The notes: generated by a model not told the origin, from the letters alone. 64,000 bases of DNA from an uncultured Alcaligenaceae bacterium (GCA_937952975.1 CALFXX010000052.1:56872-120871), one strand, 5' to 3'; shown: positions 26,501 to 35,836, numbered from the stretch's first letter. Program-made: numbers and translations.

Positions 26501-27232
26501 TTACCTAGCGCGAGGTGCGCTTTCAGCGACAGTAGGTGGTTGTACCGTGATTCTTTTAGGCCTGCCACGCGCGCCTGGTTGCACACGTCGATTGGCGCAA
26601 AGCGCCAGTTCAGCCAAGAAGGGCTGGTCGCCTAAGCCCCACTGCCCCCGTAAGGCCGCTTCGATTTGCTGGTCAACCAAGGCACCGTTGCCGGCACTGA
26701 GCCGCTCGCGGTAGGCTGCCTGTCTGGCGAAGGGCGTGTTGCCACAGAGCCAATAATCATGGTGTGGCTGCAGCCATGGGGCGCGCGTGTCGTTACCTTC
26801 AGTATGGCTGTGTGCAGACGACCAAAGCCATTGGGACGGTTCGTCAACTAAGCCTTCACGCACCGGGCTGTGCTCTAACCAGATGACGCACGGTAGAACC
26901 CAGCGCTCGGGTTGTGGAATCGTTGAGCGATACCTTCCGCTAAATACGCTACCCACTTTTAACTGAGCCGCTAAGCGTCGTCCAAGGTCTTGAATCAGGC
27001 GAGATACACCAAGTGAATCGCTTGGCGACGCAAGTATGTAAAGCCCCTTTGATGCGATGCACCAACCGTGTAATGAAACGTGATGTTGGTGCGCGCTTTG
27101 GCCGAGCCATGTTGACAGCAACTCGAAGGTACGGTCGGGGGCGGTGCTTAATACGTGTGTGGTGGCGGGGGCAAACTGCGCGGTTATAAGTTGCGCAAAG
27201 GCCGGCGCAAAAAGTCGTGGTAATCGAGCCAT
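26501..27232 (-). CDS. Y1/REP-associated transposase relative that has lost its HUH motif
   Basis: This 243-residue protein matches the Y1_Tnp (TnpA-REP, RAYT) layout. VFSGRYRSTIPQPERW followed by LEHSPVREGLVDEPSQW parallels the usual lines LWEGRYKS, YIELNPVRAGMV and PWSS. Where the catalytic HUH motif normally stands (in MPNHVHLL), this protein reads ASKGLYILASP, so the metal-binding histidines are gone. Adjacent HH and H residues (QHHVSLHG) lie before it but not in register. The C-terminus has GARGRPKRI and is basic. It is probably inactive as a transposase and possibly kept as a DNA-binding protein. It is upstream of gltB and on the same strand. Confidence 0.8.
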   Translation of the reverse strand: MARLPRLFAPAFAQLITAQFAPATTHVLSTAPDRTFELLSTWLGQSAHQHHVSLHGWCIASKGLYILASPSDSLGVSRLIQDLGRRLAAQLKVGSVFSGRYRSTIPQPERWVLPCVIWLEHSPVREGLVDEPSQWLWSSAHSHTEGNDTRAPWLQPHHDYWLCGNTPFARQAAYRERLSAGNGALVDQQIEAALRGQWGLGDQPFLAELALCANRRVQPGARGRPKRITVQPPTVAESAPRAR

Positions 27233-27263
27233 CGCTAAAGCCTTTTCATGGCCTGCACAGATC

Positions 27264-28208
27264 TTAGGGCTTACGAAGGCGGTAGAATAAATTCGGGGCG
27301 CTTACGATGTATAGGCTGCCGGCCTCGTCAGTGGCTACGCCTTCAGGCCTAGGCATCGGCGTCGAACCTTTTGAAGACAACGACAGCATTCCACGACCCT
27401 CACCGCTATCACCATCAAGCTGCACGACCATCTGCGATTCTTCGCTTAACAGAAATACGCGCCCTGTCGAGGGGTCAACTTCGACCGACGAAAGGTCGGT
27501 GGCGAACGGCACCTCATCAAGCCAACGGCTTACGTTTTCAATGCGTAAACCCCGCGAATCAGGCGCCTGAAGATAATTGAGTCCACTCACGCGGTACAGT
27601 GCTCGCGGACTATGCTCTTTGGCAATATAGAGTCGGTCGCGTTTGAGGTCGTACCCCAAGCCTTGAAAGCCGTGATTACTGTCCTCTGACTCACCAAATC
27701 TTAGAACCAATGAAAAACTACGCGTTGTGTCAATGGTTTGCGCAGTGGCCGGAATCTCGACCAACGCAATCCGGTTACGGGTACCGTTCACTAACGCGAT
27801 ACGGTTACCGCCCACCCAAGCAACGCCATCGACATCCGACATCCCTTTGATAGGATAGGTTGCCAGTAACTGACCATCAATTGAAAGGGCGACTAGCGCG
27901 GTAGGCTTGTTTGAAACCGCCCATAGGCGTTTTTGCAGCGCATCATAAGTGAGGCCGGAGAGGTTGCCCTCGAGGCCTTCAATCACCTTTGCGCGGTCTG
28001 GAGTTGCGTAACCGGTCAGCGTATTGCCGCCACTGCTTTCGACTTTTTTCTCGAACTGAGCCTGCTTAGCCGCTAAGCCCGATACCCAGCGATAGGCGAC
28101 TTGTTCAGCGTGATAGAAGCGCACACCGATGTAAGTTGTCCAGCCCACGGCTATGACAAGCAGACATGCTAACAATATCTTCGAAACAAACTTAACTAAA
28201 TCGGACAT
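27264..28208 (-). CDS. SdiA-regulated / YjiK-family protein
   Basis: This protein of about 314 residues has an N-terminal signal anchor (KILLACLLVIAVGWTTYIG) and a beta-propeller-like body. Segments LSGLTYDALQKRLWAVSN, GFQGLGYDLKRDRLYIAKE, LSSVEVDPSTGRVFLLSEES and RPEGVATDEAGSLYIVSAPN fit the SdiA-regulated (YjiK) family. It is probably periplasmic. The biochemical role of the family is unknown. I preferred the ATG at 28208 over a TTG at 28220. It runs divergently from rpoH. Confidence 0.85.
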   Translation of the reverse strand: MSDLVKFVSKILLACLLVIAVGWTTYIGVRFYHAEQVAYRWVSGLAAKQAQFEKKVESSGGNTLTGYATPDRAKVIEGLEGNLSGLTYDALQKRLWAVSNKPTALVALSIDGQLLATYPIKGMSDVDGVAWVGGNRIALVNGTRNRIALVEIPATAQTIDTTRSFSLVLRFGESEDSNHGFQGLGYDLKRDRLYIAKEHSPRALYRVSGLNYLQAPDSRGLRIENVSRWLDEVPFATDLSSVEVDPSTGRVFLLSEESQMVVQLDGDSGEGRGMLSLSSKGSTPMPRPEGVATDEAGSLYIVSAPNLFYRLRKP

Positions 28209-28322
28209 ACCCGAACCCAAAGTGAATCAGCAAACCTAGCACCCGCTAGTCGCCGACCGCAGCCCCTTGAGATTAACACCACACGAAGAAATGCGGAACT
28301 TTCTGGCAACAAGATCGTCTTA

Positions 28323-28349
28323 TTAGCACTCGGGCAACGAGAGTGCTAA
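28323..28349 (+). promoter_or_regulatory. Perfect CIRCE operator (HrcA site) overlapping the rpoH promoter
   Basis: TTAGCACTC at 28323-28331, nine bases, then GAGTGCTAA at 28341-28349 is an exact match to the CIRCE consensus bound by the HrcA repressor. TTAGCA at 28323 and TAATAT at 28347-28352, 18 bases apart, would make a -35/-10 pair in which the operator covers the promoter. The rpoH start is 44 bases downstream. Confidence 0.93.
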
Positions 28350-28392
28350 TATATCCTGATGCATCGTGCCCGTGTTTTGGAGCGATTTCTTC

Positions 28393-29271
28393 ATGACAAA
28401 TTCTGCTGCTTTGACATTACAACCGTCTCAACTCGCAATGGCAATCTCGAACCCTGGCTCGCTCGGGACGATTGAGGCCTATATTACGACCGTAAATCGT
28501 TTGCCGGTGCTGTCGCCCGAGCAAGAGTTGACCCTCGCTCGTCGTTTGCGCGACCAAGAAGACATTGCAGCCGCACGTGAGCTTGTGTTGTCGCACTTGC
28601 GTTTGGTCGTTTCAGTTGCCCGGCAATACTTGGGTTACGGTTTGCCGCACGCCGATTTGATTCAGGAAGGCAATGTCGGGCTGATGAAGGCGGTTAAACG
28701 GTTTGATCCCGAGCGGGGCGTGCGACTCGTCTCGTTTGCCGTACATTGGATTAAAGCCGAAATTCACGAATATGTGGTGCGCAATTGGCGCATGGTGAAA
28801 GTTGCAACGACAAAGGCGCAGCGCAAACTGTTTTTTAACTTGCGCAGTATGCGGCCTGATGGGCAAACGCTTGACACCGACCAGGTGGCGGATATTGCCG
28901 CGACCCTAAAAGTGAGTCCAGAGGACGTTCGTGAAATGGAAGTGCGGATGTCTGGGCGCGAGTTGTCTCTTGAAAATCAGGACGATGACGACGAATCCTA
29001 TGCGCCAATCGCTTATCTGTCAGATGAAGGTCATTCTGACCCCACGCAAGTGCTCGAGCGCCAGGCCGCTGATGTAAGGCAAGGAAGCGGGCTGACGCAT
29101 GCGCTCGAAATTCTGGACGAGCGTTCACGACGCATCGTAGAGGCCCGATGGTTACAAGACGATGGTGGTGCGACACTGCACGACTTGGCTGCCGAATTTG
29201 GCGTTTCTGCTGAACGGATTCGGCAGATCGAAGTGGCAGCAATGAAAAAAATGCGCTCGCACCTAAGTTAA
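28393..29271 (+). CDS. rpoH: RNA polymerase heat-shock sigma factor RpoH (sigma-32)
   Basis: This sigma-70-family factor of 292 residues has region 2 (ARELVLSHLRLVVSVARQYL, DLIQEGNVGLMKAVKRFDP, FAVHWIKAEIHEYV), the RpoH-specific box QRKLFFNLR at about residue 140 and a region 4 HTH (LHDLAAEFGVSAERIRQIE). I chose the ATG at 28393 because GGAG lies 10 bases upstream; a GTG at 28366 is possible. RpoH directs transcription of chaperone and protease genes, and the CIRCE element shows that HrcA may repress it. Confidence 0.96.
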   Translation: MTNSAALTLQPSQLAMAISNPGSLGTIEAYITTVNRLPVLSPEQELTLARRLRDQEDIAAARELVLSHLRLVVSVARQYLGYGLPHADLIQEGNVGLMKAVKRFDPERGVRLVSFAVHWIKAEIHEYVVRNWRMVKVATTKAQRKLFFNLRSMRPDGQTLDTDQVADIAATLKVSPEDVREMEVRMSGRELSLENQDDDDESYAPIAYLSDEGHSDPTQVLERQAADVRQGSGLTHALEILDERSRRIVEARWLQDDGGATLHDLAAEFGVSAERIRQIEVAAMKKMRSHLS

Positions 29272-29274
29272 AAA

Positions 29275-31776
29275 TTGAGCACCGGCTCGTTCGTATTCGG
29301 ACTGGCCGGGCTACTGGCGCTAGTCTGTTTTATGCCCCCGCTGGCCGGGAGGCTCAAACTCCCGTATGCGGTACTGCTGGCCCTAGTGGGCTGTGCGATT
29401 GGCTGGTCTGCCCAGCATCATGGCTGGGTGCCGCCGGTCTTGAACGAGTTCTTAAGTCTCTTTAATAACTTTGAGATCTCGTCCGAAACGTTCTTGATTG
29501 TTTTTTTGCCCGTGCTGTTGTTCGAAACAGCCCTGGCAATGAACGTACGCAGGCTGATTGATGATCTAGGCCCGATTTTGCTCCTCGCAATTGTTGCGGT
29601 TTTCGTCAGCACCGCCTGCGTTGGCGTAGTACTTGCGCAAGTCTCGGGCTTTAGTTTGGAGATTTGCCTGATATTGGGTGCGATTGTCGCCACCACCGAC
29701 CCCGCAGCTGTGGTGGGAATTTTCAAAGAAGTCGGCGCACCGACTCGCCTTTCAACGCTGGTTGAAGGTGAAAGCTTGCTCAATGACGCCGCTGCGATCG
29801 CGGTCTATACCTTCATGCTGGCGTTGCTGGCCAAATCTGGCGCGGGCGAATCGCCCATGCTATTACCTGCATTTTTAAAGATGTTTCTAGGCGGTGCCCT
29901 GACGGGATTTTTGCTTGGCCGGCTGACCTGCCTGTCGTTTGTTTGGCTACGCGGGTGGCCGGTCGCAGAAATCTCGCTGACGCTTTCGCTGGCCTATTTT
30001 GCCTACTTTGTGGCTGAGCATTACCTGCATGTCTCTGGCGTTGTTTCAACGGTCGTCGCAGGCCTGGTGGTGGGTTCTACTGGCCGCACCCGTATGGCTC
30101 CTCTTACGTTTGAAAACCTGTCTCACTCGTGGCATCAATTTGGCTTTTGGGCAAACTCGTTGATCTTTTTGCTCGCGGCGATGCTTATTCCAAAAATGAC
30201 CGAGCATGCGACATGGACCAACCTGTTTTACGTCGCATTGGTTTTTAGCGCCACGCTGTTCGCGCGCGCGGTTGTGGTCTTTGGTCTGCTGCCCATGATG
30301 TCTTGGTTGCGCATCGGCACACGCGTGAGCGCGAGCTTCAGAGTGGTGATTTGGTGGGGTGGTTTGCGTGGTGCCGTTTCGCTGGCTTTGGCGTTAGCCG
30401 TCACAGAATACACGGGCCTGCCCGAAGAGGCGCGTAGCTTTATCGCCATCTCTGCAACGGGGTTTGTCTTAGCAACTTTATTTTTAAATGGCTTGACGTT
30501 GCAGCCTTTGATTAAGCTCTTAGGCCTTAACGCGCTCACGGCAAAAGAGCGCGCGTTGCGCAATCAGGCCGTGATCGTTACGACAGCGCTGATCCAGCAA
30601 CAAACCGATCAAATCGCGAAAAACGAAGCGGTACCTGAAAGCGCGCATGCGCGGGTACACAAGGTGTTTGATCGGGCCTTGCTGCGAGCGAGCGAAACGC
30701 AGTTGGCTGACTTTTCAGAAACCGAGAAGCTTGAGCTAGGACTGTTGATTTTGGCGCGCCGTGAGTTTGAACGCTACTTCAATGTTTTGAAGCACGACAT
30801 CATCGATCGACGACTCGCAGAAAAACTTCTTGGGCGCGCAGAAAGGCTTGAGGATCTTGTGCGTGTTTCGGGCCTTGAAGGGTTTCACACAGAAATGACT
30901 CGCGCGCTGCGTTATCCACGCCGCTTTCGCCAGGCCTTGCGGGTGTACGAGCGCTTTGGCGTGCAACGCTGGCTTGCCTTTGAGTTGAGTCAGCGTTTTA
31001 TCGCTTTGATGTCGATGCGGTCAATCGCGCAACAATTGCTCGAATTCGCCGAGACAAAGTTGCCAGACATTATTGGCGCCAACGCGACCGCCCAAGTGGC
31101 TCTGGCACACCGAGAGCGACTCGAGCTTGTGCGCGAGGCGTTGCATGCTCTTGAGCTTCAATATCCAACGTATTCGCTTTGGCTGCAAGAGCGTTATCTT
31201 GGTCGGATTGCACGAGGTTTGGAGCGCGAAAAATACGTAGAAATGCTAGAACAGTCGCTCGTCAGTGGTGAGGTGTACGCCGATTTGCTCGAAAAATCCG
31301 ATGAACAGTGGGACTTTCTCGAACATGAACAGCCTCTGGATATTGAGATGAGTGCTGCTGCCTTGGTTGCTCGTGTGCCGTTGCTGTCGGACTTGCCCGC
31401 GCAAGCCTTGAGCGAAGTCACAAAAATGTTGACGCCGCGGCTGTTTTTGCCCAATCAGCTTATATGGGGTCAGCAACTGCCGCCTTTTGGCCTTTACATC
31501 GTTGCTTCTGGAGCCGTTGTGGTGCTTTTGCCTGACGGCACGCATGCCGAGCTGGGGTCGGGTGAATTTTTTGGCGAGTTGGCGTTATTGAGCGCTGAAA
31601 AAATCGAAGGCTTTGAGGTTCGTTCTTTGGGCTACAGCAAAGTGTTGTGCTTGCCCGCCAAAAGCTTCAATGACCTGTTGGCGCGCAATGCAGGGCTCAA
31701 AGAAAAAATCGAACGTGTCGCGCAACAGCGTCTGCGCGCAATACAAGTTTGGCGCGATTACCAAACGAAGTCGTGA
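29275..31776 (+). CDS. Na+/H+ antiporter (CPA1/NhaP type) with C-terminal cyclic-nucleotide-binding domain
   Basis: This 833-residue protein has about 12 membrane helices in residues 1-410. They include the CPA1 core with DPAAVVGIFKEVGAP and VEGESLLNDAAAIAVYTF, whose Asp is the expected ion-binding residue. A long soluble linker follows (about 420-690). A CNMP-binding fold occupies about 695-815: PPFGLYIVASGAVVVLLPDG and LGSGEFFGELALLS. The layout resembles SOS1-like exchangers. The start is a TTG 3 bases after rpoH with no clear ribosome-binding site, so translation may be coupled to rpoH or the start may lie further in. It exchanges cations for protons at the inner membrane. Confidence 0.9.
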   Translation: MSTGSFVFGLAGLLALVCFMPPLAGRLKLPYAVLLALVGCAIGWSAQHHGWVPPVLNEFLSLFNNFEISSETFLIVFLPVLLFETALAMNVRRLIDDLGPILLLAIVAVFVSTACVGVVLAQVSGFSLEICLILGAIVATTDPAAVVGIFKEVGAPTRLSTLVEGESLLNDAAAIAVYTFMLALLAKSGAGESPMLLPAFLKMFLGGALTGFLLGRLTCLSFVWLRGWPVAEISLTLSLAYFAYFVAEHYLHVSGVVSTVVAGLVVGSTGRTRMAPLTFENLSHSWHQFGFWANSLIFLLAAMLIPKMTEHATWTNLFYVALVFSATLFARAVVVFGLLPMMSWLRIGTRVSASFRVVIWWGGLRGAVSLALALAVTEYTGLPEEARSFIAISATGFVLATLFLNGLTLQPLIKLLGLNALTAKERALRNQAVIVTTALIQQQTDQIAKNEAVPESAHARVHKVFDRALLRASETQLADFSETEKLELGLLILARREFERYFNVLKHDIIDRRLAEKLLGRAERLEDLVRVSGLEGFHTEMTRALRYPRRFRQALRVYERFGVQRWLAFELSQRFIALMSMRSIAQQLLEFAETKLPDIIGANATAQVALAHRERLELVREALHALELQYPTYSLWLQERYLGRIARGLEREKYVEMLEQSLVSGEVYADLLEKSDEQWDFLEHEQPLDIEMSAAALVARVPLLSDLPAQALSEVTKMLTPRLFLPNQLIWGQQLPPFGLYIVASGAVVVLLPDGTHAELGSGEFFGELALLSAEKIEGFEVRSLGYSKVLCLPAKSFNDLLARNAGLKEKIERVAQQRLRAIQVWRDYQTKS

Positions 31777-31884
31777 AGTGGCGAACGCTCGGTCTAAGTC
31801 GAGGCGTCCGTCTGCAGCGATGACACAGTCTGCAATGAAAGTAGTCTGTGTCCAACTCATCGCCCAAGGGCGCGCGATTTGGTG

Positions 31885-32805
31885 CTAGACAGGTGCGGGT
31901 GCAGAGCGCCTCAGAAGGTCTTCAGTTAAAACAATCGAGGCCTCAAGCGTGAAGGCGCCCTGCGTCAGCATATTAAAAATGGTGTCTGGCGACATTAATT
32001 GAATGTCCATGACCTCGCCGTCACGATTTTTAGGGACAACATGCTCGGGCAAGACGCACTCGCAGGTCAGAACATCTTCAGCTTGGTAACCCTCAGGAAC
32101 CTGCCTTAACATCCTGGCAATCGTTCTGAGGGGCGTGCGGGCGGCAATATCATGCGCCTCAAGGCCCGCCTCTTCGTCTGACTCTCGCACCAACCCAACT
32201 TGAACATCTTCCTGGCTAGAAATCAGCCCGCCGACCAAGGTATCCCACATCCCAGGGTCGGTTGCCTTGGTCAATGAGCGTCTGGCAACCCATAGCTGCC
32301 CGTCTTGCGACCAGCCGCTGAGGTGCACCGCCCGGGTCAGTAGACCTAACGGACGAACCACACCTCGTTCGATCGCTCCGAGTGGGGCGTGACCTGATCG
32401 CGCTGCCTGGCCAACTGGAAGCTCTGGCCAGACATCTAACAATTCGTTACGCCAACCAGGCGCACAACCTGCTTGCCTTAAGGTTGCAGCGACAGTCGAT
32501 AAAAGCGAGTTCAACTCATGCCCGGGGCGCATCTGTCGAGCAATATGGGCGGAGTCGTGCAAAATTTCGACGTGACTCAGGCCGGTAAGTGCCTGAGCCG
32601 CTTTTGAAAACAGCCACCCACAACGTTGCCCTAAGATAAACAGAGGCAGCGATTCGGCCTGTGCGGGTTGATTCGCCCGACCTAGCAGGTCATCAAACAG
32701 TCGCTGGAGTGCGTCGCAATCTAAAGAAATTCTTGGTGAAAGCATAAGGTGATCAGGGGCATGTTGTGAGATGAGATTGTAGGGCAGCGAGACCTTCTCA
32801 GCCAC
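31885..32805 (-). CDS. NUDIX hydrolase with N-terminal DUF4743-like domain
   Basis: This 306-residue protein has an intact NUDIX box (GLISSQEDVQVGLVRESDEE, then AGL) at about residues 192-215. The N-terminal ~130 residues resemble the DUF4743 domain that precedes NUDIX in thiamine-pyrophosphokinase-related proteins. The start is a GTG at 32805 with AGGA 7 bases upstream. NUDIX enzymes cleave nucleoside diphosphates linked to another group; the substrate is not readable here. It is divergent from the cytochrome oxidase genes and converges on the antiporter. Confidence 0.88.
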   Translation of the reverse strand: MAEKVSLPYNLISQHAPDHLMLSPRISLDCDALQRLFDDLLGRANQPAQAESLPLFILGQRCGWLFSKAAQALTGLSHVEILHDSAHIARQMRPGHELNSLLSTVAATLRQAGCAPGWRNELLDVWPELPVGQAARSGHAPLGAIERGVVRPLGLLTRAVHLSGWSQDGQLWVARRSLTKATDPGMWDTLVGGLISSQEDVQVGLVRESDEEAGLEAHDIAARTPLRTIARMLRQVPEGYQAEDVLTCECVLPEHVVPKNRDGEVMDIQLMSPDTIFNMLTQGAFTLEASIVLTEDLLRRSAPAPV

Positions 32806-32982
32806 GCTATAATCCTATCGGTTCATTTACGAATATCTTTTGTGAATGATGCGCGTTGAAGCGGGGCGACAGATCGTCACGGGTTCAGCGATCCAATAAT
32901 TTTGCGTCAGCGGTGCTCAATCTCCATTCGGCCAAAGTGGTTATGGTGTTGGTTCTGAAGCGCAGCGTATTCGAGGTTCAGC

Positions 32983-34140
32983 ATGAAGAAGGTCAGAGGG
33001 TTACTGGGCGCCTGTGCCATGCTTTTGTGTGGCGTTGTCAGTGCACAAGTCAAAGACATGCCGGGTGGGCCCCGCGTTAACCAGCTTAATTTGCCCGACG
33101 GGGTTACCCAAATCGCCAAGGATATCGCTTGGTTGCATTGGTTTATGCTGATTGTCTGCATGGTGATTTTTGTAGCCGTGTTTGGCGTCATGTTTTATTC
33201 GATTTGGGCACATCGTAAATCTCGCGGTGCCAAGGCAGCCACTTTTCACGAGCACCTTGGCGTAGAAGTCGCCTGGACAGTCATTCCATTCATTATTGTG
33301 ATTGCGATGGCTTTGCCTGCAACGCGCACCGTTGTAGCCATGAAAGACACAAGCGGCGCAGACTTGACGGTCAAAGTGACCGGCTATCAATGGAAGTGGG
33401 GCTACGAATATATCGACGGTCCGGCAGCTGGGGTTAAGTTTTTATCTAACCTCGCGACTCCACGCGCTCAGATCGAAGGCAAAGAGCCACGCGGCCCACT
33501 CTATTTGATGGAAGTCGACCACCCGCTCGTTGTGCCAGTCGGCAAAAAAATCAAAATTGCACTGACGGGTGGCGATGTGATCCACTCGTGGATGGTGCCC
33601 GAGTTAGCGGTCAAGCAAGACGCGATCCCCGGTTTTTTGCGTAGCACATGGTTTCGCGCCGAAAAAGTTGGCGAGTTTCGCGGTCAATGTACTGAGCTTT
33701 GCGGTAAAGATCATGCCTTTATGCCGATTGTTGTAAAGGTTGTGTCTGAGCAAGACTACGCCACTTGGGCACAAGAGCAGAAAAAATTACTAGCTGCCGC
33801 GGCAGATGATCCAAACAAAGAATGGTCGGCAGCCGACTTAGTCGCTCGTGGCGAAAAAGTGTACGCAGCCAACTGCGTGGCTTGCCATCAAGGCAGCGGT
33901 AAAGGCGTTGTAGGCGCGTTTCCGGCGCTTGACGGCAGCAAGATCGTCTTGGGTCCCAAAGCTGACCAAATCCAGATTTTGCTTAAAGGTAAGCAAGGTA
34001 CGGCAATGGCCGCCTTTGGTGGTCAGTTAAATGACGTTGAAATTGCCTCGGTCATTACCTTTACACGTGCCTCTTGGGGCAATGCCGGTAAGGGTCAGGA
34101 TCCGGTTGTTTCACCGGCAGACATCAAAGCGGCACGTTAA
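32983..34140 (+). CDS. ctaC: Cytochrome c oxidase subunit II with fused cytochrome c domain
   Basis: This 385-residue protein has a signal peptide (MKKVRGLLGACAMLLCGVVS), two membrane helices, the cupredoxin domain with the CuA site (C236, C240, H244 and M247 in CTELCGKDHAFM) and a C-terminal cytochrome c domain with CVACH (C298, C301, H302). The fusion is of caa3 type. Subunit II accepts electrons and passes them to haem a in CtaD. It starts the ctaCD-ctaE cluster. Confidence 0.96.
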   Translation: MKKVRGLLGACAMLLCGVVSAQVKDMPGGPRVNQLNLPDGVTQIAKDIAWLHWFMLIVCMVIFVAVFGVMFYSIWAHRKSRGAKAATFHEHLGVEVAWTVIPFIIVIAMALPATRTVVAMKDTSGADLTVKVTGYQWKWGYEYIDGPAAGVKFLSNLATPRAQIEGKEPRGPLYLMEVDHPLVVPVGKKIKIALTGGDVIHSWMVPELAVKQDAIPGFLRSTWFRAEKVGEFRGQCTELCGKDHAFMPIVVKVVSEQDYATWAQEQKKLLAAAADDPNKEWSAADLVARGEKVYAANCVACHQGSGKGVVGAFPALDGSKIVLGPKADQIQILLKGKQGTAMAAFGGQLNDVEIASVITFTRASWGNAGKGQDPVVSPADIKAAR

Positions 34141-34218
34141 GTTTCGACATATTCGTTCAGATAGGCTGATGGTCGTGCCAGGTGCGCGATTACAGTGAAA
34201 GTAGGATAGGAGTCAACT

Positions 34219-35829
34219 ATGAGCAGCGTTACAGCAGATCACGTTTCAGGCCACGGCCATGACCACGCGCACGACGACCACGCCCACCACATGCCGCACG
34301 GTTGGCGCCGTTGGTTGTTTGCGACAAACCATAAAGACATCGGTACGATGTACCTGATTTTCTCTTTTGCGATGTTGCTCGAAGGGGGCACGTTAGCCCT
34401 TTTGCTGCGCACCGAGTTGTTTCAGCCAGGCCTGCAGTTCTTTCGCCCTGAACTGTTCAATCAGTTCACCACCATGCATGGTTTGATCATGGTGTTTGGT
34501 GCGATCATGCCGGCCTTTGTTGGTTTTGCCAACTGGATGGTGCCACTGCAGATTGGCGCGGCCGATATGGCCTTTGCCCGTATGAACAACTTCAGTTTTT
34601 GGTTGTTGCCAGTCGCAGGTGCTCTGCTAACCGCCTCGTTCTTTGTTCCAGGTGGTGCCACGGCAGCGGGATGGACGCTTTACGCGCCCCTGACCCTGCA
34701 AATGGGTCCAGGAATGGACATGGGTATCTTCGCGATGCACTTGATGGGTGCCTCGTCGATTATGGGCTCGATCAACATTGTGGTCACCATCTTGAACATG
34801 CGTGCGCCCGGCATGACGTTGATGAAAATGCCTTTGTTCTGCTGGACATGGCTGATCACCGCTTACCTGCTGATTGCTGTGATGCCAGTGCTCGCTGCAG
34901 CGATCACCATGGTGCTGACCGATCGTCATTTTGGTACAGGCTTCTTTAACGCCGCTGCTGGTGGTGACCCGGTTCTGTATCAGCATATCTTCTGGTTCTT
35001 CGGTCACCCCGAGGTGTACATCATGATTTTGCCGGCCTTCGGCATCGTGTCAGCAATTATTCCAGCCTTTGCGCGCAAGCCCTTGTTTGGTTATGCCTCA
35101 ATGGTTTACGCAACAGCCTCAATTGCAATTTTGTCCTTTATCGTTTGGGCGCATCACATGTTTGCGACGGGTATGCCTGTCACAGGTCAGCTGTACTTCA
35201 TGTACGCGACGATGTTGATTTCGATTCCAACCGGCGTCAAAGTGTTTAACTGGGTGGCAACAATGTGGAAAGGCTCGATGACGTTCGAGACCCCAATGTT
35301 GTTTGCAGTTGGCTTTATTTTTGTGTTCACGATTGGCGGCTTTACTGGCTTGATCCTGTCAATGGCTCCGATTGATATCCAAGTGCACGATACCTACTAT
35401 GTGGTTGCGCACTTCCATTATGTGTTAGTGGCGGGCTCGCTGTTTGGTCTGTTCGCGGGTACCTACTACTGGCTGCCAAAGTGGTGTGGCTACATGTACG
35501 ACGAGAAACTGGGCAAGGTGCACTTTTGGTCGAGCATGATTTCTTTTAACGTCACGTTCTTCCCAATGCACTTTATGGGTTTGGCAGGTATGCCTCGCCG
35601 TTATGCTGATTACGCAGCGCAGTTCACAGACTTTCATCAGATCGCAACGATTGGAGCGTTTTGGTTTGGTCTTTCGCAGCTGTTGTTCTTGTATATCATC
35701 TTGAAAGCCTACGCCGGCAAAGGTGCACCAGCTGCTGCCAAGCCTTGGGATGGTGCTGAAGGTCTAGAGTGGACTGTGCCGTCGCCTGCTCCGTTCCATA
35801 CCTTTGAAACACCACCAGAAGTGAAGTAG
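34219..35829 (+). CDS. ctaD: Cytochrome c oxidase subunit I
   Basis: This 536-residue haem-copper oxidase core has about 12 helices. Haem and copper ligands are visible in FTTMHGLIMVFGAIMP, FWFFGHPEVYIMILP (the His-Tyr pair), WAHHMFATGM and VHDTYYVVAHFHYVL. A His-rich N-terminal tail (HGHDHAHDDHAHH) precedes the first helix. It reduces O2 to water and pumps protons. GGAG lies 7 bases before the ATG. A 78-base gap follows ctaC. Confidence 0.97.
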   Translation: MSSVTADHVSGHGHDHAHDDHAHHMPHGWRRWLFATNHKDIGTMYLIFSFAMLLEGGTLALLLRTELFQPGLQFFRPELFNQFTTMHGLIMVFGAIMPAFVGFANWMVPLQIGAADMAFARMNNFSFWLLPVAGALLTASFFVPGGATAAGWTLYAPLTLQMGPGMDMGIFAMHLMGASSIMGSINIVVTILNMRAPGMTLMKMPLFCWTWLITAYLLIAVMPVLAAAITMVLTDRHFGTGFFNAAAGGDPVLYQHIFWFFGHPEVYIMILPAFGIVSAIIPAFARKPLFGYASMVYATASIAILSFIVWAHHMFATGMPVTGQLYFMYATMLISIPTGVKVFNWVATMWKGSMTFETPMLFAVGFIFVFTIGGFTGLILSMAPIDIQVHDTYYVVAHFHYVLVAGSLFGLFAGTYYWLPKWCGYMYDEKLGKVHFWSSMISFNVTFFPMHFMGLAGMPRRYADYAAQFTDFHQIATIGAFWFGLSQLLFLYIILKAYAGKGAPAAAKPWDGAEGLEWTVPSPAPFHTFETPPEVK

Positions 35830-35836
35830 GGTAAAG

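Noticed and set aside
26366..27232. Complete insertion sequence made of the transposase-like gene and the palindrome
   Set aside because: There is no matching palindrome or terminal repeat on the other side (27233-27263), no target duplication, and the catalytic motif is lost.
31613..31888. 91-codon plus-strand frame at the 3' end of the antiporter gene
   Set aside because: It overlaps the cyclic-nucleotide-binding domain in another frame and has no family similarity or ribosome-binding site.
32808..32813. TATAAT sequence as the -10 of the ctaC promoter
   Set aside because: The hexamer is perfect, but no acceptable -35 lies 15-19 bases upstream, and it is 170 bases from ctaC, so it is left unassigned.
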